A stretch of 11,602 bases of DNA from JAHHTP01 sp964587555 (lineage in GTDB: Bacteria; Bacillota; Clostridia; Oscillospirales; Ruminococcaceae), in NCBI GenBank assembly GCA_964587555.1, contig CAZPLR010000051.1, positions 1-11,602 of the forward strand, given 5' to 3'. Position 1 is the first letter of the stretch. Each line of letters starts with the position of its first letter. Both the position numbers and the translations under genes were made by a program. Below the pieces are notes generated by a model. It did no database searches and was not told where the DNA came from. It worked only from the letters and a program-made list of their open reading frames with translations. Below, piece after piece: positions 6,816-11,602 of the stretch.

Positions 6816-7490
6816 CTATTGTATCACATTTGCCCCGCCGATTGCAACCCTTGCAGACCGTTTATGGCAAAGATTTCGAATCAGCCTGCAAAAAAACGGA
6901 AAAATGACTATGCTCATCAGCCCGCGCCTTCTTGAAGCCTTGCCAATGCAAACTGAGAACGCCTTTCCCGCCGTACCGTAGACCGCATAAGCCGCTGAAA
7001 ACACTGCAAGACGCAGCCAAAGCGACGCGCAGAAGACGACCCCTGCCGCCGTCAGGATAAGCCCCAAATAAAAGCAGATCACAAGCCAAATTCCGCCTTC
7101 GCTTGGTAAATAACCCCTTTCCCATCCAACAAAATAAAGCGCCGCCGCCCCCGGAATCAGACAAATAAGCGCCAGCAAGCGCAGCAGCGTCACGGTGACG
7201 CCGATTCCCCACGCCCTGCAAAGCCGCCGGAATCCATCAAAAAAATAAAGCGTTTCTCCTCGTCCAAAAAACCGGATGCGATATCCGCCAAGCCGCATGG
7301 GATACAACACAATCCGCGCCGCAAACCAGTATAGAAGCAGAAAAAGCCCGCAAAAGAATTGCTCTCTGCCGGGAAACAGCGCAAAATCCCAAACGCAGCC
7401 CAGCGTTACAAGCAGACAAAAGCAAAAAAACGCCTCCATTCCCATTCTGCAAAACCGATCCTTTGCATATCGCCAAAACCACCGCTTCAT
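6816..7490 (-). CDS. Hypothetical membrane protein upstream of proBA
   Basis: The function was not recognised. This 224-residue basic membrane protein has about four clear hydrophobic segments (roughly 18-38, 46-66, 97-122 and 132-156) and a weaker one near 191-204, followed by a basic tail. The pattern of a small multi-pass protein with a late SVCIGKASRRRG stretch faintly recalls DUF975-like proteins, but this is only an impression. The start at 7490 is supported by GAGAGG four bases upstream and by the hydrophobic protein pattern beginning there; the longer frame to 7739 covers the divergent MATE promoter and is unlikely. It lies upstream of proB on the same strand, with a promoter for proBA inside its end, and is divergent from the MATE gene. 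Confidence 0.75.
   Translation of the reverse strand: MKRWFWRYAKDRFCRMGMEAFFCFCLLVTLGCVWDFALFPGREQFFCGLFLLLYWFAARIVLYPMRLGGYRIRFFGRGETLYFFDGFRRLCRAWGIGVTVTLLRLLALICLIPGAAALYFVGWERGYLPSEGGIWLVICFYLGLILTAAGVVFCASLWLRLAVFSAAYAVYGTAGKAFSVCIGKASRRRGLMSIVIFPFFCRLIRNLCHKRSARVAIGGANVIQ
6818..6847 (-). promoter_or_regulatory. Probable promoter of proBA
   Basis: On the minus strand TTGCAA (6847-6842) and TACAAT (6823-6818) are 18 bases apart, with TG two bases before the -10 (TGATACAAT). It overlaps the last codons of the preceding membrane protein gene, so proBA could be transcribed both from here and by readthrough. No T-box or other riboswitch was seen in the leader. Confidence 0.5.
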
Positions 7491-7684
7491 AAAACCTCTC
7501 GCTTCCCTTTTTTTGATTTCAGTATGCCCCAAAACGCTTCGCTCCATGCTGCAAAGCATTGCTTGGCTTTTGAAGAGACAGCGCAAGGATAAGCGGGAAA
7601 AACTAATTTGCGAATTTTCCGTTTTTTTCATGGAAGTTTCTAAATCGGGTTTTGCCGCCTTTACAAACGTTTTTTTCGGTGTTA

Positions 7685-7693
7685 TGTTATAAT
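7685..7693 (+). promoter_or_regulatory. Extended -10 promoter of the MATE gene
   Basis: TGTTATAAT at 7685-7693 is a perfect extended -10; the region 17 bases upstream is a poor -35 (AAACGT). The start site would be near 7700, leaving a leader of only about 33 bases, so there is no room for a riboswitch. In the rest of the 242-base gap from 7491 I see no confident promoter for the leftward gene. Confidence 0.6.
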
Positions 7694-7732
7694 GTAGAGT
7701 TGTTTGAAACCTATAGAAAAGGAGTTTTACAC

Positions 7733-9133
7733 ATGGCAAAGGACATGACCTCAGGCAGCCCGTTAAAGCTGCTTTTATGGTTTACTGTTCCGCTTTTGAT
7801 CGGGAACGTGTTCCAGCTGCTTTACAGCATGGTGGATACAGTCATAGTCGGACGTTATGTCAGCCCACAGGCACTGGCGGCGGTTGGTTCAACCGGATCG
7901 CTCAGCTTTTTTGTGATCGGCTTCGCCGGCGGTCTGATGGCGGGCTTTTCCATCGTCGTTTCTCAAAATTACGGCGCGCTGCAAAGGTCCGGAACACAGG
8001 ATTACAGCGAGATACGCCACTCGGTTGCGGTATCGTTTTTGCTGACTGCAGTCATCGCGGTCGTCATTACAGCGGCAATGGCGTTTTTTACCCGCCCGCT
8101 TTTGAATATGATGCAGACCCCGTCAGATATCGTCGATGACGCCGAGCTTTATATCAGCATCATTTTTTACGGCACTGTGACGACACTGTTTTACAACCTC
8201 GCATCCTCGATCATGCGCGCTGTCGGCGACTCCAAAACGCCGCTTTATTTCCTCATCTTCTCCTCGCTGGTCAATATCGGCTTGGATCTGCTTTTCGTCC
8301 TCGCGTTTGACCTTGAGGTTGCGGGCGTCGCCTACGCAACGATCGCATCGCAGGCGGTTTCCTGTATCCTAAGCATCTGCTACCTCTTTTCCAAATACAA
8401 ATTTTTACGTCCTCATAAAGAAGATTGGAGGATGGATCTCGCAACCTGCGGCAAGCTGCTTCGTTTGGGCGTGCCGAACGCATTCATGAACTCGATCACC
8501 GCGATCGGCTGCATGGTCGTGCAGTCGGTGGTCAATTCATTCGGCTCGACCGTCGTCGCCGCCTACACCGCCGCTTCCAAGGTGGAACAGATCGCCACGC
8601 AGCCGGGCGCCTCGTTTGGCACCGCAATGGCAACCTACGCCGGGCAAAATTCCGGCGCACACCGCCTCGACCGCGTGCGCACCGGCGTGCGCAAGGGCGC
8701 GCTGCTTACCTTCTTCTTCAACATCGCTGCCGGGATTTTGGTGATTTTTTTCGGAAAATATCTCACCATCCTGTTCTTGGACACTGACGACGCAGCGATG
8801 ATGAGTCAAATCCTTTCCGCGGCGCAGACCTATCAGTTCGCCATCGCTTGCTGCTTTTGGGCTTTGGGGCTTTTATTCCTCTATCGCAATGCTCTGCAAG
8901 GGCTTGGCAAGCCGATCATCCCGTTTTGGTCGGGCGTGCTGGAACTGATCGCGCGCACCGGAATCTCGATCTGGTTTGCAAATCTGTTCGGCTTTGCCGG
9001 AATGTGCTGGGCGTCGCCGGCAGCTTGGCTCGCCGCGATGGTTATCCTCGTCTGGGGCTTCTACTATCATATCCGGCGGCTGGATCCACATGCGAAAAAG
9101 CAGCCGAAAACGCAGAAAAACTTGACCGCATAG
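7733..9133 (+). CDS. MATE family efflux transporter
   Basis: This 466-residue inner-membrane protein belongs to the multidrug and toxic compound extrusion family, which exports cationic compounds using a Na+ or H+ gradient. It has about twelve membrane segments in two similar halves, the motif VDTVIVGRYVS (34-44) after the first segment, MRAVGDSKTPL (161-171) between segments five and six, and NALQGLGKP (386-394) at the matching place in the second half. The length is usual for clostridial members. AAGGAG lies eight bases before the ATG; a longer frame from 7652 would run through the promoter and is rejected. The substrate cannot be read from sequence. No regulator gene adjoins it. It is followed 74 bases later by the isomerase gene, which has its own promoter. 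Confidence 0.95.
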   Translation: MAKDMTSGSPLKLLLWFTVPLLIGNVFQLLYSMVDTVIVGRYVSPQALAAVGSTGSLSFFVIGFAGGLMAGFSIVVSQNYGALQRSGTQDYSEIRHSVAVSFLLTAVIAVVITAAMAFFTRPLLNMMQTPSDIVDDAELYISIIFYGTVTTLFYNLASSIMRAVGDSKTPLYFLIFSSLVNIGLDLLFVLAFDLEVAGVAYATIASQAVSCILSICYLFSKYKFLRPHKEDWRMDLATCGKLLRLGVPNAFMNSITAIGCMVVQSVVNSFGSTVVAAYTAASKVEQIATQPGASFGTAMATYAGQNSGAHRLDRVRTGVRKGALLTFFFNIAAGILVIFFGKYLTILFLDTDDAAMMSQILSAAQTYQFAIACCFWALGLLFLYRNALQGLGKPIIPFWSGVLELIARTGISIWFANLFGFAGMCWASPAAWLAAMVILVWGFYYHIRRLDPHAKKQPKTQKNLTA

Positions 9134-9150
9134 CGTATTTATGCTATAAT
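9122..9150 (+). promoter_or_regulatory. Promoter of the cyclophilin gene, overlapping the MATE stop
   Basis: TTGACC (9122-9127) and TATAAT (9145-9150) are 17 bases apart, with an extended TGC before the -10. The -35 is formed by the Leu-Thr codons just before the MATE stop at 9131-9133. The start site would be near 9157. Confidence 0.8.
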
Positions 9151-9207
9151 GGGAATGTCTTTCAGACAGAATAAACGCAAATGATATTCAGAAAGGAATT
9201 TACAAAT

Positions 9208-9726
9208 ATGGCAAATCCTATTGTCACCATCACCATGGAAAACGGCGCCGTCATGAAAGCGGAGCTTTACCCACAGGACGCACCGAATACGGTCAACAAC
9301 TTCATTTCGCTGATTAACAAGGGCTTTTATAACGGTTTGTGTTTTCACCGCTGCATCAAAGGCTTTGTGATCCAAGGCGGCTGCCCAAAGGGAACCGGCA
9401 CCGGCGATCCGGGCTACAGCATCAAGGGGGAATTTCGCCAAAACGGCGTAATCAACCCGCTTAAGCACACCACCGGCGTTTTATCGATGGCGCGGGCAAT
9501 GGATCCGAATTCCGCCGGCTCCCAGTTTTTTATCATGGTCGGCAACGCACCGCACTTAGACGGCAGCTACGCTGCGTTCGGCAAAGTAACCGAGGGCTTG
9601 GAGGAGGCGCTGCGCATTGCAAAGCTTCCGACCGACTGGAACGACAAGCCCCTCACGCCGCAGATCATGAAGTCTGTCACAGTTGAAACCTTTGGCGCAG
9701 AATATCCAGAGCCAGAAAAAATGTGA
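9208..9726 (+). CDS. Cyclophilin-type peptidyl-prolyl cis-trans isomerase
   Basis: This 172-residue enzyme speeds cis-trans isomerisation of proline peptide bonds during folding and should be cytosolic, as no signal peptide is present. The cyclophilin core is complete: FHRCIKGFVIQGG (46-58) contains Arg48, Phe53 and Gln56, equivalent to Arg55, Phe60 and Gln63 of human cyclophilin A; GSQFFI (104-109) and the late AFGKV (123-127) follow. The position of the cyclosporin-binding Trp121 is a histidine (His117 in HLDG), as is common in bacterial members. AAAGGA lies ten bases before the ATG at 9208; an ATG at 9181 would precede that site. It is monocistronic, between its own promoter and a strong terminator. 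PpiB-like is the closest label. Confidence 0.95.
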   Translation: MANPIVTITMENGAVMKAELYPQDAPNTVNNFISLINKGFYNGLCFHRCIKGFVIQGGCPKGTGTGDPGYSIKGEFRQNGVINPLKHTTGVLSMARAMDPNSAGSQFFIMVGNAPHLDGSYAAFGKVTEGLEEALRIAKLPTDWNDKPLTPQIMKSVTVETFGAEYPEPEKM

Positions 9727-9788
9727 TAAAGGATAGTAGAATTTTTCTCTCCGCCACAAGATGATTTTAGGTCGGCTGAGGGATTAGA

Positions 9789-9845
9789 AAACGCCGAAAC
9801 CCCGCATAAACACTATGTTTTTTGCGTTCTCGGCGTTTCTTTTAT
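9789..9845 (+). terminator. Terminator after the cyclophilin gene
   Basis: AAACGCCGA (9789-9797) pairs perfectly with TCGGCGTTT (9830-9838), and an inner CGCA/TGCG stem extends the hairpin; CTTTTATC follows. The rest of the 246-base gap to the GNAT gene holds at most a weak promoter. Confidence 0.8.
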
Positions 9846-9895
9846 CACCTGTGTTCAGGATGCTTTTTCGGTAAATGGCGCCCAGATTTCTATGG

Positions 9896-9904
9896 TGATA
9901 TAAA
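9896..9904 (+). promoter_or_regulatory. Weak candidate promoter of the GNAT gene
   Basis: TGATATAAA is an extended -10-like site about 70 bases before the GNAT start, with no good -35. Transcription by this site is a guess; it is listed because the gene follows a terminator and needs its own promoter. Confidence 0.3.
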
Positions 9905-9972
9905 ACGATACGGACAAATATTAGGGAATACTATTCATACAAATAGGAATGGATAGAAAGTGAGCAATATGC

Positions 9973-10464
9973 ATGAATATTACGTTACATCTATTTCAAG
10001 GAGAAAAAAACGAGGCGGTTTCGCTGATCCGCTCCTTCTGGAAGGAGCACAATGATTTGAATCAGTCGGAGGAGGACGCCTTGGCGGATTTAAACGCTTG
10101 GACAGCCGAGGGGCATGCGTTCTATTTTATCCGCAAGGAGGAACAAACCGTCGGCTTTATCCATATGGGAAGCCGCGGCTGCGCTATGGATTGGCTGGAG
10201 GATCTATTTGTCCTTCCGGCGTTCCAAAGGCAGGGGATTGGCACAGCCGCCGTCCGGCTGATCGAAAAGGAGGTCTGCCAATATTCAAAATCGCTGTATA
10301 TTGAAGCAGCCGCCAGAAATGAACAGGCGATTCGCCTATACCACAGGCTGGGCTATGATTGCCTGAACACCGTTACGATCCGCAAGGATTTTCAGCCGGA
10401 CGATTTTCAAACGATACGGAAAGAACGCCTCTGTGACGCGGATTTTGTAGTACGCAGATTGTAG
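9973..10464 (+). CDS. GNAT family N-acetyltransferase
   Basis: This 163-residue protein has the Gcn5-related acetyltransferase fold, which transfers acetyl from acetyl-CoA to an amine. Motif A, VLPAFQRQGIG (80-90), with the Q/R-x-x-G-x-G/A acetyl-CoA pyrophosphate loop at 85-90, follows a beta strand ending in DLFV. Motif B is ARNEQAIRLYHRLGY (114-128). Its preferred amine is not evident. AAAGTGAG about nine bases upstream is only a moderate ribosome binding site, and an out-of-frame ATG at 9969 lies just before the start. The last codons, encoding VVRRL and the stop, lie in a 14-bp tandem duplication that creates the stop. It stands alone, with a terminator behind it and the remains of another GNAT gene on the opposite strand. 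Confidence 0.92.
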   Translation: MNITLHLFQGEKNEAVSLIRSFWKEHNDLNQSEEDALADLNAWTAEGHAFYFIRKEEQTVGFIHMGSRGCAMDWLEDLFVLPAFQRQGIGTAAVRLIEKEVCQYSKSLYIEAAARNEQAIRLYHRLGYDCLNTVTIRKDFQPDDFQTIRKERLCDADFVVRRL

Positions 10465-10472
10465 TACGCAGA
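10445..10472 (+). repeat. Perfect 14-bp tandem duplication over the GNAT stop codon
   Basis: TTGTAGTACGCAGA occurs twice in direct contact (10445-10458 and 10459-10472). The second copy, read in the gene's frame, supplies TTG TAG and thus the stop codon. With one copy the frame would read on past the present end. Confidence 0.9.
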
Positions 10473-10496
10473 AAAAATAAGTCATCCGATAAAATG

Positions 10497-10525
10497 AGCT
10501 CCGCCGCAGGATTTGCGGCGGAGCT
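10497..10525. terminator. Bidirectional hairpin terminator
   Basis: AGCTCCGCCGCA (10497-10508) and TGCGGCGGAGCT (10514-10525) form a perfect 12-bp stem with a five-base loop. Rightward a T-run lies ten bases beyond; leftward CATTTTATC follows directly. It serves the GNAT gene and, on the other strand, the broken GNAT fragment, whose stop is 15 bases away. Confidence 0.75.
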
Positions 10526-10539
10526 ATTGATATGATTTT

Positions 10540-10692
10540 TTACAGCAGATATTCCAACTGGCAGTCAAACGGTCCTTTTCCCACATGAAGCGCATAATTA
10601 ACCTGCGCGTCCACACAGCCCATGCTGCGGTAAAACGCTTGGCTTTCTATCGCCGAATGCGCCGAAATGTAGAGCTTTTTGCGCCCTTTCCC
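10540..10692 (-). pseudogene. C-terminal remnant of a second GNAT acetyltransferase
   Basis: The minus strand encodes about 50 residues ending at TAA (10542-10540) that look like the C-terminus of a GNAT acetyltransferase: KKLYISAHSAIESQAFYRSM, then GCVDA, and the end GPFDCQLEYLL. In clostridial GNAT proteins this corresponds to the last alpha helix and strands with the S-x-E-S-Q-A-F-Y acetyl-CoA motif. Upstream the frame loses similarity (about ten unrelated residues) and meets a TGA at 10725-10723. There is no start codon, ribosome binding site, or first two thirds of the domain. The fragment still ends with a good terminator on its own strand, which supports that it was once a real gene. 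It is not a duplicate of the neighbouring GNAT gene, whose C-terminus differs. The family call comes from memory of the motif, not from a search. Confidence 0.7.
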
Positions 10693-10815
10693 ACTGCGGA
10701 AAATCAGAATAAAATCCCCGCTTCATATTCATATAAGATAGAACCCGCCGTTTTTCTTATAAAATAAACATGGATTACTGCGTGCTGACGGCGGTATCTG
10801 CCACGTTCTAAAATG

Positions 10816-10868
10816 AAAACCGGACACTTATTTCGATACCCCTCGTATCAAAATCGGTGTCCGGTTTT
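10816..10868 (-). terminator. Long hairpin terminator of tRNA-Leu
   Basis: On the minus strand AAAACCGGACAC pairs with GTGTCCGGTTTT (12 bp), and after a CG/AA internal loop ATTTTGATAC pairs with GTATCGAAAT (10 bp, one wobble) around a five-base loop. The 3' arm ends in TTTTCATTTT, giving the U-tract. The first base of the stem is the last A of the tRNA's CCA. Confidence 0.8.
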
Positions 10869-10950
10869 GGTGCGGAAGATGGGACTTGAACCCACACTCA
10901 TATAGAACCGGCTCCTAAGACCGGCGCGTCTGCCATTCCGCCACTTCCGC
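10868..10950 (-). tRNA. tRNA-Leu (anticodon TAG)
   Basis: The minus strand folds as a class II tRNA. The acceptor GCGGAAG pairs with CTTCCGC, followed by discriminator A and an encoded CCA (10870-10868). The anticodon arm CCGGT-CTTAGGA-GCCGG holds the anticodon TAG (complement at 10905-10907), reading CUA/CUG leucine codons. A 12-base variable region with a short three-pair stem and the T arm GTGGG-TTCAAGT-CCCAT complete it. Length with CCA is 83 bases. Class II form, discriminator A and anticodon agree on leucine. A consensus promoter lies about 80 bases upstream and a long terminator hairpin begins at the CCA end, so it is a single-gene transcript that needs 5' processing. Confidence 0.95.
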
Positions 10951-11039
10951 ATCTTATAATTCTTTGCGCTTTCTCCTTCTGAATGATTCTGACTTGACGT
11001 TCGCCGCAGGCAAACGCAGGAAAACACATCAGCACCTTT

Positions 11040-11068
11040 ATTATAACATTTTTTCATTCTGCTGTCAA
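11040..11068 (-). promoter_or_regulatory. Consensus promoter of tRNA-Leu
   Basis: Minus-strand TTGACA (11068-11063) and TATAAT (11045-11040) are exactly 17 bases apart, with an extended TGT before the -10. This fully consensus site gives a leader of about 80 bases before the mature tRNA 5' end. Nothing else was seen in that leader. Confidence 0.85.
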
Positions 11069-11144
11069 CAGACTTCTTCTTCCTTTCGCTGACAAATTTT
11101 CTGCCAATTCTTCATAATTTAACAACAACTTATTCCAACCGCTA

Positions 11145-11153
11145 TGCTATAAT
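11145..11153 (+). promoter_or_regulatory. Extended -10 promoter of the 43-residue peptide gene
   Basis: TGCTATAAT (11145-11153) is a perfect extended -10; the -35 region (ACAACT, 11125-11130) is weak. The start site would be near 11160, about 47 bases before the ATG. It is divergent from the tRNA promoter. Confidence 0.6.
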
Positions 11154-11206
11154 ATAAATACTGAAAGCTTCCTCAAACGACAGGAATGGAAAAAGGAGAA
11201 AAAAAC

Positions 11207-11338
11207 ATGAAAGCAAAGCTTCACAATTTTATCAAAACAATCGTTGTCGCGCTGAGCTGGGCGGCGGCGCTTCCGCTGATCGTCTGCGCTGTAATCCACG
11301 CCGGCAAAAAGCATCACAGAAAAAAAGAAAATGAATGA
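11207..11338 (+). CDS. Small membrane peptide, 43 residues, possible toxin-like protein
   Basis: The reading frame is short but well framed: extended -10 promoter, AAGGAG (11193-11198) eight bases before the ATG, and a strong terminator eight bases after the stop. The peptide begins MKAKLHNFIKT, has one membrane segment (about 10-32, IKTIVVALSWAAALPLIVCAV) and ends in a very basic tail (KKHHRKK followed by ENE). No domain was recognised. Single-segment peptides with a charged tail are typical of type I toxins but also of many regulatory or structural small proteins. A candidate RNA gene is transcribed toward it from the right, which is why toxin-antitoxin pairing is considered. It has no cleavage site that I trust, so it is probably an anchored peptide. 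Confidence 0.75.
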   Translation: MKAKLHNFIKTIVVALSWAAALPLIVCAVIHAGKKHHRKKENE

Positions 11339-11346
11339 GCTGAATC

Positions 11347-11380
11347 CCAGACGCTTTTATTGAAAGCGTCTGGCTTTTTT
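11347..11380 (+). terminator. Strong terminator of the small peptide gene
   Basis: CCAGACGCTTT (11347-11357) and AAAGCGTCTGG (11363-11373) form a perfect 11-bp stem with a five-base loop, followed by six T (11375-11380). Confidence 0.9.
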
Positions 11381-11388
11381 AACGGGAA

Positions 11389-11418
11389 GTGGGGTATGTT
11401 CAAAAGAACATACCCCAC
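11389..11418 (-). terminator. Perfect 13-bp hairpin, probable 3' end of the facing small RNA
   Basis: GTGGGGTATGTTC (11389-11401) and GAACATACCCCAC (11406-11418) pair perfectly around a four-base loop. Neither side has a proper T-run (leftward: TTCCCGTTAAAAAA), so it may terminate poorly or be a stable 3' structure. Leftward readthrough would reach the rear of the next hairpin (11373-11347). Confidence 0.5.
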
Positions 11419-11488
11419 AGAAAATCATGCTCGAAACGCTTTGCAGCCGCTGTGCGGGAAATCACAACAGGTACATCCTGTTTCGATT
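11389..11488 (-). ncRNA. Candidate small structured RNA of about 100 nt
   Basis: A fully consensus promoter (11523-11495) would start transcription leftward near 11488. The stretch up to the 13-bp hairpin has no credible reading frame (only a four-codon one) but has pairing potential: TCGAAAC (11486-11480) can pair with GTTTCGA (11437-11431) to close a domain, AACAGG and CCTGTT can form an alternative local hairpin around ATGTA, and CCGC-ACA-GCGG lies inside the domain. The 13-bp hairpin would form the 3' end. It does not show the conserved loop of signal recognition particle RNA and I do not recognise it as 6S, tmRNA or a riboswitch. No gene for it to lead into exists downstream on its strand before the tRNA-Leu promoter. 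It converges on the 43-residue peptide gene. Confidence 0.45.
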
Positions 11489-11494
11489 ATTTTT

Positions 11495-11523
11495 ATTATA
11501 TCAGGTTTTTCTCCTTTTGTCAA
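11495..11523 (-). promoter_or_regulatory. Consensus promoter with upstream A-tracts, for the candidate small RNA
   Basis: Minus-strand TTGACA (11523-11518) and TATAAT (11500-11495) are exactly 17 bases apart, with TG two bases before the -10. Behind the -35, bases 11524-11567 are nearly all A on the minus strand in phased runs, like an UP element. It is the strongest-looking promoter in the window. The remaining bases to 11602 show nothing else. Confidence 0.8.
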
Positions 11524-11602
11524 CCCTTTTTTCCTTTTTCTAAAAATATTTTTTCTTTTTCGGTTTTCCCGCCTAACATAGTATGATCTTCCTCTTGCCT
11601 GC

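Noticed and set aside
6738..6850. T-box riboswitch before proBA
   Set aside because: The leader is too short and lacks the T-box sequence and the specifier and antiterminator hairpins.
7652..7732. N-terminal extension of the MATE transporter
   Set aside because: It covers the extended -10 promoter and precedes the AAGGAG site that serves the ATG at 7733.
7491..7739. N-terminal extension of the 6816-7490 membrane protein
   Set aside because: It would run through the MATE promoter and start region, and a ribosome binding site supports the start at 7490.
9789..9838. Miniature transposable element suggested by the inverted repeat
   Set aside because: The repeat is 9 bp with a T-rich tail behind a stop codon, which fits a terminator; no target duplication is visible.
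10585..10767. A 60-codon plus-strand frame starting MKRIINLRVH
   Set aside because: It is the shadow of the minus-strand acetyltransferase remnant and has no ribosome binding site.
10848..11057. A 69-codon minus-strand frame over the tRNA region
   Set aside because: It reads through the tRNA-Leu gene and the stretch MRKWRNGRRAG is the usual spurious translation of a tRNA.
11389..11488. Signal recognition particle RNA, 6S RNA or tmRNA
   Set aside because: No GGAAGGAAGCA-type loop, no long 6S-like bubble in about 100 bases, and no tRNA-like ends or tag frame are visible.
11360..11586. Plus-strand frames of 65-73 codons at the right end
   Set aside because: They cross the terminator and the 13-bp hairpin, have no ribosome binding site, and end in Phe/Ser-rich sequence caused by the T-rich strand of the promoter region.

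Overview
The window looks like a chromosomal segment of a moderately GC-rich member of the Clostridia, probably Oscillospiraceae/Ruminococcaceae or a relative. The reasons are the AAGGAG-type ribosome binding sites, the sigma-A promoters (often with an extended TG -10), the intrinsic terminators, a tRNA with encoded CCA, and the protein styles (clostridial MATE transporter, short ProB, prfB). The taxon is an inference from style, not from a database search.

Left part (1-2860): prfB, encoding release factor 2, is read rightward from its own promoter and has no programmed frameshift. Convergent to it is a histidine-phosphatase gene (1332-1970, minus). That gene shares an overlapping divergent promoter region (2001-2052) with an XRE-type regulator (2136-2813, plus), so the two may be controlled together.

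Middle part (2860-7490), all leftward: a small membrane protein gene (6816-7490), then proB and proA for the first two steps of proline synthesis from glutamate, then two unrecognised membrane-associated proteins that follow closely and probably belong to the proBA transcript. proB encodes the short form without a PUA domain. A 14-codon reading frame with a ribosome binding site ends one base before the proB start.

Right-middle part (7491-10530), rightward: a MATE-family efflux transporter, a cyclophilin-type peptidyl-prolyl isomerase whose promoter sits over the last codons of the MATE gene, and a GNAT acetyltransferase whose stop codon lies in a 14-bp tandem duplication.

Right end (10530-11602): a decayed C-terminal fragment of a second GNAT acetyltransferase, a tRNA-Leu(TAG) with a consensus promoter and a very long terminator hairpin, a 43-residue membrane peptide gene, and, facing it, a consensus promoter with upstream A-tracts that seems to drive a short structured RNA ending in a 13-bp perfect hairpin. 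The peptide and RNA pair is the most interesting unexplained item. Its layout resembles convergent type I toxin-antitoxin loci of Firmicutes, but this is a hypothesis. No CRISPR array, insertion sequence, phage gene or large accessory system was seen.
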